NCBI RefSeq assembly: GCF_900104925.1
Contig: NZ_LT629735.1
Coordinates: 838,291-902,290 of the forward strand
Length of the DNA: 64,000 nucleotides
Reading direction: 5' to 3'
From: Opitutus sp. GAS368
GTDB lineage: Bacteria > Verrucomicrobiota > Verrucomicrobiia > Opitutales > Opitutaceae
Under the pieces are notes generated by a model, which had not been told where the DNA came from, did no database searches, and saw only the letters and a program-made list of their open reading frames with translations. A program made the position numbers and the translations under genes. This document shows positions 10,068 to 17,456 of the stretch, piece by piece; position 1 is the first letter of the stretch; every line of letters begins with the position of its first letter.

Positions 10068-12479
10068 TCAATCGGTCCACACCCAGTCGCGGATTTCCGG
10101 GAGATCCTCGAAGTGTTCGTGGATGTATTCCGTGTGCCGGACGAGCATTGTCTGCGCGTGGTCGGTGAGCGCGGCGGCGCCGGCCAGGCCCGGGGGCAGA
10201 TAGTGCAGCGCATCGAGGCAAAGATGATAGCGGCTGAGCCGGTTGAGCACCACCATGTCGAAGGGGGTCGTGGTGGTGCCTTCCTCATTATAACCGCGGA
10301 CATGAAAGCGCTCCGGCCGCGGCCGCCCGTGCAGCAGCTGGTGGACGATGCCCGGATAGCCATGGAAGGCGAAAATCACGGGCCGGTCCGCGGTGAACAG
10401 CTCGTCAAACCGGTCGTCCGCCATGCCGTGCGGGTGCCGGTCCCGCGGCGGGAGGGTCATCAAGTCCACCACATTGACCACGCGGACGCGCAAGCCCGGG
10501 AGCCAGCGGCGCAGCAGCCAGGCGGCCGCCACCGTTTCGAGCGTCGGAATGTCGCCCGCACAGGCGAGCACCACGTCCGGCTCACCCTCCCCGCCCGAAC
10601 CGCACCACGCCCAGGCCGATGCCCCGCGGGCGCAATGCTGCCCGGCGGCAGCGTAGTCGAGCCACTGGAGTTGCGGCTGCTTGTCGATCACGATGAGGTT
10701 CAGGTAATTTTTGCTGCGCAGGCAGTGATCGGCCACGTGCAGCAGGCAATTGCCGTCGGGCGGCAGGTAGGCCCGCACAATGTTGCCCTGCTTGGAAAGC
10801 AGGCTGTCGATGAAGCCCGGGCCCTGGTGGCTGAAACCGTTGTGATCGTTCCGCCAGCACGTGGAGGTCAGCAGGTAGTTGAGCGACGGGACCGGGAGGC
10901 GCCAGGGGAGCCGCGCGCAATGCTCCAGCCATTTCGCGTGCTGCGCGGCCATGGAATCGATGATCGTCGCGAACGCCTCATAGGTCGCGAACAGCCCGTG
11001 GCGGCCCGTCAGCACGTAGCCCTCGAGCCAGCCGTGGCAGTTGTGCTCGCTCAGGACCTCCATCACGCGGCCGTCCGGCGTAAGGTGGTCGTCGTCCGCG
11101 TGCGCGCCGCGGACGAGACAGCGGTTGGTCGCGGCAAAGACATCGTCCAGCCGGTTGGACTGGGTTTCGTCCGGACAGAACAGCCGGAAGTTCGCCGCCG
11201 CCGCATTGCGGCGGAAGACATCGCGCAGATACCGGCCCAGCAACCGGGTCGACTCGTGCCGCTCCCGGGCGGGCCGGGTGATCGCGAGCGAATAGTCTTT
11301 CGTGTCGGGCAGATCGAGGGACACGGAGCAGCGACCGCCATTGGCCCGGGGATTCGCGCCCATGCGCCGGTCTCCGCGGGGCGAGAGCGCGGCAATATCC
11401 GGCCGCAGGCGCCCGGCGGCATCAAAGAGTTCCTCGGGGCGGTAGCTCCGCAGCCAGGCCTCCAGCTGGGCGAGGTGGGCGGGGTTGTCGCGCACATTCG
11501 CGAGCGGGACCTGATGGGCGCGAAAAGTGCCTTCAACCGGTTGGCCATCGACCATCTTCGGACCCGTCCATCCCTTGGGTGTGCGCAGCACGATAGCGGG
11601 CCAACCCGCCTGGTTCACCAGGCCGTCAGTGCGCGCCGCGCGTTGGATGACGCAGATCTTCGCATAGGCCTGTTCCAGCGTCGCGGCAAAGGCCGTGTGC
11701 ATCGGCGCCGGGTCGCTACCCTCGACAAACAGGGGTTCGTAACCATGGCCGCGCAAAAACGCGGCAATCTCCCCATCATCCGCCCGGCCCCAGACCGTGG
11801 GGCCGGCGATTTTGTAGCCGTTGAGATGCAGGATGGGCAGCACGGCGCCATCGCGGGCCGGGTTCAGGAAGCGGATGCCTTTCCACGAACCCTCGAGCGG
11901 CGCGGTCTCGGCTTCGCCGTCACCGACCACGGCCACCGCGATCAGGCCGGGATTGTCGAACACAGCCCCGAAGGCGTGCATGAGCACATAGCCCAGTTCG
12001 CCGCCTTCGTGGATCGACCCCGGGGTGGACGCGCTGGCGTGGCTGGGAATGCCCCCCGGGGTGGAGAACTGGCGGAAAAGTTTCCGCAACCCGGCGGCAT
12101 CGCGCGTTATCTCCGGATAAACCTCCGAATACGTTCCCTCCAGGTAGACGTTGGCCACCAACGCCGGGCCGCCATGGCCGGGTCCGGCCAGATAGAGGAC
12201 GTCGGCGTCGTGCCGGCAAACCAGCCGGTTGAGATGCGCATAAATAAAACTGAGGCCCGGCGAAGTGCCCCAGTGTCCGAGCAGGCGGGGCTTGATGTGT
12301 TCCGGTCGCAGCGGTTCGCGCAACAGGGCGTTTTCCTGCAGGTAGATCTGGCCGATGGTCAGATAGTTTGCGGCGCGCCACCAGGCATCGAGCAAGGCCA
12401 GTTCCGGGGAATTGGGCATGGCATCAGGGTGGAACTGGAGCCGTTTCATCGGTCGCACGGTGAGATGCACTCTTTCCAT
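10068..12479 (-). CDS. xfp: Xylulose-5-phosphate/fructose-6-phosphate phosphoketolase
   Basis: An 803-residue thiamine-diphosphate enzyme that cleaves xylulose 5-phosphate (and often fructose 6-phosphate) with phosphate to acetyl phosphate plus glyceraldehyde 3-phosphate or erythrose 4-phosphate. The N-terminal [19 protein letters not shown] block, the PGHGGPA segment and the thiamine-binding [14 protein letters not shown] region are typical, and the length matches. Possible later starts exist at 12449 and 12419. It is the upstream partner of ackA, forming a short route from sugar phosphates to acetate and ATP. Immediately upstream is a truncated nitroreductase and a universal stress protein, a grouping seen in oxygen-limitation gene clusters. 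Confidence 0.97.
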   Translation of the reverse strand: MERVHLTVRPMKRLQFHPDAMPNSPELALLDAWWRAANYLTIGQIYLQENALLREPLRPEHIKPRLLGHWGTSPGLSFIYAHLNRLVCRHDADVLYLAGPGHGGPALVANVYLEGTYSEVYPEITRDAAGLRKLFRQFSTPGGIPSHASASTPGSIHEGGELGYVLMHAFGAVFDNPGLIAVAVVGDGEAETAPLEGSWKGIRFLNPARDGAVLPILHLNGYKIAGPTVWGRADDGEIAAFLRGHGYEPLFVEGSDPAPMHTAFAATLEQAYAKICVIQRAARTDGLVNQAGWPAIVLRTPKGWTGPKMVDGQPVEGTFRAHQVPLANVRDNPAHLAQLEAWLRSYRPEELFDAAGRLRPDIAALSPRGDRRMGANPRANGGRCSVSLDLPDTKDYSLAITRPARERHESTRLLGRYLRDVFRRNAAAANFRLFCPDETQSNRLDDVFAATNRCLVRGAHADDDHLTPDGRVMEVLSEHNCHGWLEGYVLTGRHGLFATYEAFATIIDSMAAQHAKWLEHCARLPWRLPVPSLNYLLTSTCWRNDHNGFSHQGPGFIDSLLSKQGNIVRAYLPPDGNCLLHVADHCLRSKNYLNLIVIDKQPQLQWLDYAAAGQHCARGASAWAWCGSGGEGEPDVVLACAGDIPTLETVAAAWLLRRWLPGLRVRVVNVVDLMTLPPRDRHPHGMADDRFDELFTADRPVIFAFHGYPGIVHQLLHGRPRPERFHVRGYNEEGTTTTPFDMVVLNRLSRYHLCLDALHYLPPGLAGAAALTDHAQTMLVRHTEYIHEHFEDLPEIRDWVWTD

Positions 12480-12482
12480 GAT

Positions 12483-12728
12483 TCAAAGAGTGAAGCTCGG
12501 GTTCCGTATTGGCCGGCGGTGCAACCCGCCCGGGCGATGCCGCAGGCGCTCCTTGGCCGCCAGCCGCGCGCGGCCGTGGAAGACGGCGAAGGTCCACGGT
12601 TGCCGGTTCATCGCGCTCGGGGCCTGCGCCGCCACGCGCAGCAGGTCGGGCACGACGGCGCCGGATGCCTCCGCATCCGAAAACTCGCGCACCGCGCGCC
12701 GCTGGTAGATGGCCTTGCGCAGTTCCAT
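12483..12728 (-). pseudogene. Truncated nitroreductase (N-terminal fragment)
   Basis: The first 58 or so codons encode a clear nitroreductase start (MELRKAIYQRRAVREFSD, then QAPSAMNRQPWTF, the flavin-binding region). After AVFHGRARLAAKERL the similarity ends and the frame runs into a basic, low-complexity tail and a stop at 12483, 81 residues in total against about 180-200 for an intact enzyme. The catalytic and dimer-forming C-terminal two thirds are missing. It lies between the stress protein gene and phosphoketolase, so the deletion has joined this fragment almost directly to xfp. It may still serve as a translated spacer. Confidence 0.75.
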
Positions 12729-12733
12729 GGAGA

Positions 12734-13180
12734 TCAGCGCCGGCCCATCGGCACGACCAGCACGGAACAACGGGCCTTGCGCAGCACCCCCTGGGCGGTG
12801 CTGCCGACGAGCAGGTCGTAGGCGAGCCCGTGGCCGTGCGAGCCAAGGACGATGTAGGCGGCCTTGGTGCTGGCGGCCTTGGCGAGGATGGTGGCCACCG
12901 TCCGGCCCGTGATCTGCACGGTTTGCACGGCCTGCTGCCCGCCGCTGCAGCGGCGGCCCAAGGCCCGCAGCCGGCGGGTCGCATATTTCTCGCCGGCTGT
13001 CACGGCCGCGGCCAGGGCCCCCGCGTCGAAGGCATAGGCGTCACCCAACAGCACGGGCGGGGGCTCGATGACATGCAGCAGGACCAACCGGGCCTTGGTG
13101 ATCTTGGCGAGGGCACAGGCTGCGTCGCACACTCGGGTGGTGGCGGCCGAGAAATCCACGGGAACCAGGATGGCTTTCAT
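12734..13180 (-). CDS. Universal stress protein, UspA family
   Basis: A 148-residue protein with the alpha/beta USP fold. It begins MKAILVPVDFS and ends with the nucleotide-binding pattern GSHGHG, nine residues later GST, then LRKARCSVLVVP, so it is probably the ATP-binding type. I chose the ATG at 13180 as it gives the canonical N-terminus. It precedes the nitroreductase fragment by 5 bases and the phosphoketolase/acetate kinase pair, as in low-oxygen response clusters of other bacteria. Confidence 0.93.
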   Translation of the reverse strand: MKAILVPVDFSAATTRVCDAACALAKITKARLVLLHVIEPPPVLLGDAYAFDAGALAAAVTAGEKYATRRLRALGRRCSGGQQAVQTVQITGRTVATILAKAASTKAAYIVLGSHGHGLAYDLLVGSTAQGVLRKARCSVLVVPMGRR

Positions 13181-13287
13181 GATACCCCAGTTTAGCCGCA
13201 CCCCGGCCGCCGCGCTCCGCAACGCTTGCCGAGAGCTGGGCACATCTTGTGCCTGCATCCAGGTCGGAAAGTGCGCAATCCGTCACG

Positions 13288-13440
13288 ACGCCCCGGCTCC
13301 TCCAGACCGTGACGACGGGCAAGCTGCAGCCCCGACGGCTCATCACCCACCGGTTCCCGCTGGACGACATCATGCGGGCTTATGATGTGTTCGCTAATGC
13401 CGCCCATGAGAAGACCTTGAAGGTGGTCCTGATCAATTGA
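13288..13440 (+). pseudogene. 3' remnant of a zinc-dependent alcohol dehydrogenase
   Basis: The last 50 or so codons of a plus-strand frame read LLQTVTTGKLQPRRLITHRF then DDIMRAYDVFANAAHEKTLKVVLIN, the typical C-terminal end of class III-like zinc alcohol dehydrogenases. Nothing recognisable of the remaining 300 residues is present upstream, where the sequence abuts the divergent stress protein gene. This is a relic rather than a gene. A natural neighbour of the fermentation genes xfp and ackA, it suggests that the island was once larger. Confidence 0.75.
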
Positions 13441-13504
13441 CCAACCCGCCTGCCCGGCCAGTTTCTGTTCGACAAATCCCTGCCCGGCTTCTTCAGTTCG
13501 GGGC

Positions 13505-13741
13505 ATGGCTTCGCCTGCGAAAAAGTCCTTTTCCGTCGTCACCCTGATCATCGATCTGGCGCTCACCGCCGTCGCGTTTGCCATCTTTTACTGGCTGGTG
13601 AACTCCCACGTGCCGTCCAACGACCCGAAGATGATCATGTTCTTCGGCGCCTCGGGCGCCGCCTGCATGTCCGGGGTGTTCTGGCTGGCTTGGCAGATGC
13701 TGAAGGTCGTGTTCGCCTTCCAGCGCGACTCCCGCAAGTAA
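13505..13741 (+). CDS. Small two-helix membrane protein, unknown function
   Basis: A 78-residue protein with two hydrophobic segments (about 12-32 and 45-70) and charged ends. I do not recognise a family. It is followed by cysteine dioxygenase 46 bases downstream on the same strand. Codon use resembles the neighbours, which supports it being real. Confidence 0.6.
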   Translation: MASPAKKSFSVVTLIIDLALTAVAFAIFYWLVNSHVPSNDPKMIMFFGASGAACMSGVFWLAWQMLKVVFAFQRDSRK

Positions 13742-13787
13742 CCCCCCGCCGCCGGCCCGGCGGCCATGGCCCCCTCCTCCACCCGCC

Positions 13788-14339
13788 ATGAGCAACCTTT
13801 CCGTCCCGCCGAAGCTCCAGCCGCTCGTCGCCTACCTCGACACGCTGACCGCGCGCGCCTCCATCGAGCGCCTGCAGGAACTGCTCGCCGCCTCGAACGC
13901 CACGCTCGCCGACGTCGGCGAGTTCGTCCGCTTCGAGCCCGGCCACTACCAGCGCAACCTCGTTGCCCTCGGCCCGTGGTATGAGGTGCTCGTCATCTGC
14001 TGGCGCAGTGGCCAGCGCAGCCCCATCCACAACCACGCCCAGTCCACCTGCGGCCTCAAGGTCCTCAGCGGCATCTGCAGCGAGACGCTCTTCGCCCACT
14101 CGCCCTGCGGCCAGGTCGTCGCCCTCTCCACCAGCGAGAAGCACGCCGGCGATGTCTGTGCGTCGGAAGACGATGACACCCACCAGGTCTCCAACCTGCA
14201 GGCCCCGGGCGAGGACCTCGTGACCCTGCACATCTATTCGCCGCCGCTCCGCAAGATGAAGAAGTTCTCCATCACCAGCGCCGTCGCCGAGGACTGGCGC
14301 CCGCCGGTCGTCGAGTTCGCCCACGGCGAGGGCATCTGA
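13788..14339 (+). CDS. Cysteine dioxygenase (thiol dioxygenase, cupin fold)
   Basis: A 183-residue protein that should oxidise cysteine to cysteine sulfinate using non-heme iron. It shows the three iron ligands (H-N-H in SPIHNHAQST and the H of DTHQV), the YQRNLV segment carrying the substrate-binding arginine, and TLHIYSPP with the conserved tyrosine. The residue that in mammalian enzyme is the cross-linked cysteine (IHDHxxSHC) is also cysteine here (IHNHAQSTC), whereas many bacterial enzymes have glycine. It is followed 11 bases later by an FAD oxidoreductase gene, so the pair probably act in one pathway. Confidence 0.9.
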   Translation: MSNLSVPPKLQPLVAYLDTLTARASIERLQELLAASNATLADVGEFVRFEPGHYQRNLVALGPWYEVLVICWRSGQRSPIHNHAQSTCGLKVLSGICSETLFAHSPCGQVVALSTSEKHAGDVCASEDDDTHQVSNLQAPGEDLVTLHIYSPPLRKMKKFSITSAVAEDWRPPVVEFAHGEGI

Positions 14340-14350
14340 CCGGCGCGCGG

Positions 14351-15790
14351 ATGACGACCCCCCGGCCCCAGCATGTCGCCGTCATTGGCGGCGGGTTCAG
14401 CGGCACGATGACCGCGGTCAACCTCGCCCGCCTCAGCCCCGCGCCGCTGCGCGTCACGCTGTTCAACCACGGTTCGCCGACGGGCCGCGGCATCGCCTAT
14501 GGCACCCGCCGCCCCGAGCATCTGCTCAACGTTGCCACGCGCAACATGTCGGCGCTTCCCGACCACCCGAACCATTTCCTCGATTGGCTCCGCACCCGCA
14601 CCGAATACGCCGGCGTGCCCGAGGCCGAACTGCGCGAGACGTTCATGCCGCGCCGCGTCTACGGCGACTATCTCCGCGGCCTGACGCAGCATTACGCCAA
14701 GCCCGTCGACCCGCGCGCCGGCGTGGAGTTCGCCGTGATCGGCGACGAGGTCCTCGCGCTCGAGGCCGCCGGGGACGGCGCCCGGCTCCGCCTCGCCGGC
14801 GGCGCCACGCTCGACGCCGACAAGGTCGTCCTCGCCACCGGCAACGAGCCGCCCGCCGACCTGCCGGGCAGCGACACCGTCGCCCGCCACGCCGCCTGGT
14901 GTGCCAACCCCTGGCTCGACTGGGAAACCCGCATCCCCGCCGCCGGCGACATCGTGCTGCTCGGGACCGGTCTCACCACGGTCGACGCGATCATCACGCT
15001 GCTCGCGCTCGACTGGCCCGGCACCATCCACGCCGTCTCGCGCAACGGCCTGCTGCCGGAGTCCCATTTCAAGGGCGTCGACGACCCGCATTTCCCGCCC
15101 GCCAGCGTCGACCTCGCCACGCTCGGCCTCGCCGGCCTGGTGCGCCTGGTCGGGGAGCACTGCGCCCGCCTGCGCACGGCCGGCCTCAACCCCGCCATGG
15201 TGGTGGACAAGATGCGCCCGCACACGCAGCGCGTCTGGGGCGCTTTCACCGACGCCGAGCGCCGCGAGTTCATCGCGAAGCACGCCGCGCGGTGGAACGT
15301 CCTGCGGCACCGCATCGCCCCGTCCATCCACCGCCAGGTCGCGGGCGCGCTGGAATCCGGCCGCTTGAAGATCACCCGCGCCGCCATCACCGGCGTGAAG
15401 CCACTCGGCGCGAAGATCGGCGTCGAGCTGCAGGACCGCGCGGGCGCCACCACGCTGCTCGAGGCCGCGCTTGCCATCAACTGCACCGGCCCGCACACCC
15501 GTTTCTCCGCCACCCGCTCGCCGCTGTTGCAACAGCTGTTGTCGAGCGGACTCGCCCAGCCGGACTCGATGGACATGGGCATCCGCGTCGAACCCGACTT
15601 TACCGTGGTGGAACGCAGCGGACAGCGCTCGTCCTTTCTCCATGCCATCGGCCCGCTCCTGCGCGGCACGTTGTGGGAAAGCGTCGCCGTGCCCGAGTTG
15701 CGCGGCCAGGCGCTGCGCGTCGCGCAGACCCTGCTCGACGCCGGCGCCCCCGCGCCGGCCGAGGCCGCCGTCATCGAGTATCAGATCTGA
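14351..15790 (+). CDS. FAD/NAD(P)-binding oxidoreductase
   Basis: A 479-residue flavoprotein. It has an N-terminal Rossmann motif (VAVIGGGFSGTM), the GRGIAYGT and HLLNVATRNMSA blocks characteristic of the single FAD-NAD(P)-binding domain family (YdhS-like), a second dinucleotide motif (DIVLLGTGLTTVDA) near residue 200, and an NCTGPHT segment near the C-terminus. It directly follows the cysteine dioxygenase gene. The substrate is unknown; a role in thiol or sulfinate metabolism is inferred only from context. Confidence 0.85.
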   Translation: MTTPRPQHVAVIGGGFSGTMTAVNLARLSPAPLRVTLFNHGSPTGRGIAYGTRRPEHLLNVATRNMSALPDHPNHFLDWLRTRTEYAGVPEAELRETFMPRRVYGDYLRGLTQHYAKPVDPRAGVEFAVIGDEVLALEAAGDGARLRLAGGATLDADKVVLATGNEPPADLPGSDTVARHAAWCANPWLDWETRIPAAGDIVLLGTGLTTVDAIITLLALDWPGTIHAVSRNGLLPESHFKGVDDPHFPPASVDLATLGLAGLVRLVGEHCARLRTAGLNPAMVVDKMRPHTQRVWGAFTDAERREFIAKHAARWNVLRHRIAPSIHRQVAGALESGRLKITRAAITGVKPLGAKIGVELQDRAGATTLLEAALAINCTGPHTRFSATRSPLLQQLLSSGLAQPDSMDMGIRVEPDFTVVERSGQRSSFLHAIGPLLRGTLWESVAVPELRGQALRVAQTLLDAGAPAPAEAAVIEYQI

Positions 15791-15827
15791 GCGCCGGCGC
15801 CGTGGTTGGGCGTCACGCATAACAGCC

Positions 15828-16334
15828 TTACGAGTCCGCCGGTGGAACCCGCGCTCCGCGCGGGTTTTCGCCGCTTGTCGGCGGACTCCACACCCAGGAC
15901 CAATCGACCTCGCGAAGGCACAGCCCTTTCACAACGGGGTTGCGCAAGATGTAGGCATGCTTTTCCTCCAGGCTTGAGGCATGCCGGATCCGATGATCGA
16001 AGTAATTGGTCTGCCATCGGATTCCTAATTTGTGAGCCGCATAATGCTTCCACTCGCCGACGACACGGCTCATGTGGCCTTCGCGCGGAAAGGCCAAGAG
16101 GGCATGGGCGTGGTCCGGCATCAGCAGGAACAGCAGGCAATGCCAGCGCCCGTGATCATGGTAATGGCGCACGAAACCAAGTAACACCGGAGCGATATCC
16201 GGCTGCGTGAGCGGCCTGACGTTGTTGCCCGCCACCCGCAAGCGCACATGAAAGACTGAACCCACTCGGACCCACGACGGAATTTCATGGTGAAGACGCT
16301 GCGGGTAAGCGCGAAGTTCGCCCGATTCAGCCAT
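15828..16334 (-). CDS. REP-associated tyrosine transposase (RAYT, IS200-like Y1 family)
   Basis: A 168-residue single-strand DNA transposase of the HUH-Y1 type. Visible are the metal-binding HxH in LLMPDHAHALL near residue 75 and a downstream tyrosine-containing helix (SLEEKHAYILRNPV) that should hold the catalytic Tyr. RAYTs are single-copy, non-self-mobile relatives of IS200 linked to the spread of REP palindromes. This one is bracketed by two related palindromes, 15832-15888 and 16391-16443; its last 17 or so codons are read from the left-hand palindrome. Length is in the normal range. It is between the FAD oxidoreductase and tatC and does not interrupt either. Confidence 0.9.
   Translation of the reverse strand: MAESGELRAYPQRLHHEIPSWVRVGSVFHVRLRVAGNNVRPLTQPDIAPVLLGFVRHYHDHGRWHCLLFLLMPDHAHALLAFPREGHMSRVVGEWKHYAAHKLGIRWQTNYFDHRIRHASSLEEKHAYILRNPVVKGLCLREVDWSWVWSPPTSGENPRGARVPPADS
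15832..15888. repeat. REP palindrome at the RAYT 3' end (family G)
   Basis: Outer arms GAGTCCGCC (15832-15840) and GGCGGACTC (15880-15888) enclose the smaller palindrome ACCCGCGC-TCCG-CGCGGGT, preceded by GGTGGAA. It overlaps the last codons of the RAYT gene. The inner GGTGGAACCCGCGCTCCGC is shared with 16391-16443. Confidence 0.85.
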
Positions 16335-16390
16335 CCAATCAGCCTACCGGAAAATGCACTCCGCACCAGCGCTGCGGACACCTCGGAATA

Positions 16391-16443
16391 GGTGGAACCT
16401 GCGCTCCGCACAGGTTAAGCCCGCGCGGAGCGCAGGCTCCACC
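16391..16443. repeat. REP palindrome upstream of the RAYT gene (family G)
   Basis: Near-perfect inverted repeat: GGTGGAACCTGCGCTCCGC on the left and GCGGAGCGCAGGCTCCACC on the right, with a short centre. It lies 57 bases before the transposase start. The same GGTGGAACC-CTCCG-AGGTT wording occurs in the in-frame element of the ABC-F gene (30765-30865) and at 32902-32945. Confidence 0.88.
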
Positions 16444-16458
16444 TCAAGGCATCACACC

Positions 16459-17262
16459 TCAGACGTTCGTCACATCCGACCGGCGCCGGCCGAGGAAGGA
16501 CGACACGAGGATCGCCGCCTCGTAGAGGATGATCAACGGCACGGCGAAGAGGGCCTGGTTGAACGGATCGGGCGTCGGGGTGACGACGGCCGCGATGATG
16601 AAGATCACCACGATGGCGTGGCGGCGGTATTTGCGCAGCGTCGCCACCTCGATCAGGCCCAGGTAGACGGCCAGCACCACGAGGAGCGGGAACTCGAACG
16701 CCCCGCCCATGCCCAGCACGAGCCAAAGGAGGAGGCTGTAATACTTGTCGGCCGTCCACAGCACCGTGTAGCCGAGCAGCTGGTTCAGCTCGAACGACAC
16801 CCGGATGGTGCCCGGCACGAGCAGGAAGTAGCCGAACGCCGCGCCCCCGAGGAAGAGCCCGAACGCCACCAGCGCCGCCGGCAAGGCGACCTTCATCTCC
16901 CGCTTCGTGAGCGCCGGGGCGATGAACTGGCCGAGGAAAAACAGGAAGAACGGCTGCGACAGGATCAGGCCTCCGAGCAGGCACATGTCGATGACGACGG
17001 TAAACACCGCCATCGGGCTGTTCGTGACCAGGTCGGTCTTGAGGGCCGGATATTCCGCCTGCACCTGCTGCAGGGGCCGGATGAGCAGGTGCGACATCGC
17101 GTCGAGCTGGTAGGCGAGGACCGTCACGATGATGCCGAAAACCACCGCGCACTTGGTCAGCGTCCAGCGCAGGTCCTCGAGGTGGTCGAGGAAGCCCATG
17201 GGCTTGCCCGCGCCGGCCGGGGTCGCGGCCACACCGGACCCAGCCTCATCATATTCATCCAC
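16459..17262 (-). CDS. tatC: Sec-independent (twin-arginine) translocase subunit TatC
   Basis: A six-helix inner-membrane protein of about 267 residues. The N-terminal block GFLDHLEDLRWTLTK matches the conserved cytoplasmic start of TatC that binds twin-arginine signal peptides, and the VVTPTPDPFNQ stretch before the last helices is diagnostic. The start is uncertain: GTG at 17262 gives a modest acidic N-terminus; ATG at 17199 or TTG at 17298 are alternatives. No tatA or tatB is in the window. A candidate Tat substrate, the Gfo/Idh/MocA protein at 25930, is present. Confidence 0.92.
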   Translation of the reverse strand: MDEYDEAGSGVAATPAGAGKPMGFLDHLEDLRWTLTKCAVVFGIIVTVLAYQLDAMSHLLIRPLQQVQAEYPALKTDLVTNSPMAVFTVVIDMCLLGGLILSQPFFLFFLGQFIAPALTKREMKVALPAALVAFGLFLGGAAFGYFLLVPGTIRVSFELNQLLGYTVLWTADKYYSLLLWLVLGMGGAFEFPLLVVLAVYLGLIEVATLRKYRRHAIVVIFIIAAVVTPTPDPFNQALFAVPLIILYEAAILVSSFLGRRRSDVTNV

Positions 17263-17330
17263 TGGGGGTTGCTGGTTCAAGTCCCGACCTAGAAACAAGT
17301 TTACGGCCGGCCGGCAAGGTCCGTATTTCA

Positions 17331-17387
17331 GGCCGGGCGGACCCGGCCTTTCCTCCGTCGCCTGGCAACGGAGGAGGGGTGTTTTTT
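17331..17387 (+). promoter_or_regulatory. Two tandem hairpins in the leader of ppdK
   Basis: The sequence GGCCGGG-CGGA-CCCGGCC (17331-17348) forms a perfect 7-bp hairpin, followed by CCTCCGT...ACGGAGG (17352-17374) and, after seven bases, a run of six T (17382-17387). This resembles a hairpin/terminator pair 70 bases before the ppdK start and could be an attenuator or a transcript-stabilising leader. No ligand-binding motif was recognised. Confidence 0.4.
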
Positions 17388-17456
17388 GACCTCCTCGAAC
17401 ATTGACACCCCCGCCTACCCTCGCTCCGATGACCGTCCCTATTGTTCTTATTTCCC

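Noticed and set aside
17264-17290. tRNA T-arm-like sequence (GCTGGTTCAAGTCCC) near the tatC start
   Set aside because: The stem bases on the 3' side do not pair with those on the 5' side, and no acceptor or anticodon arm can be formed upstream, so it is not a tRNA.
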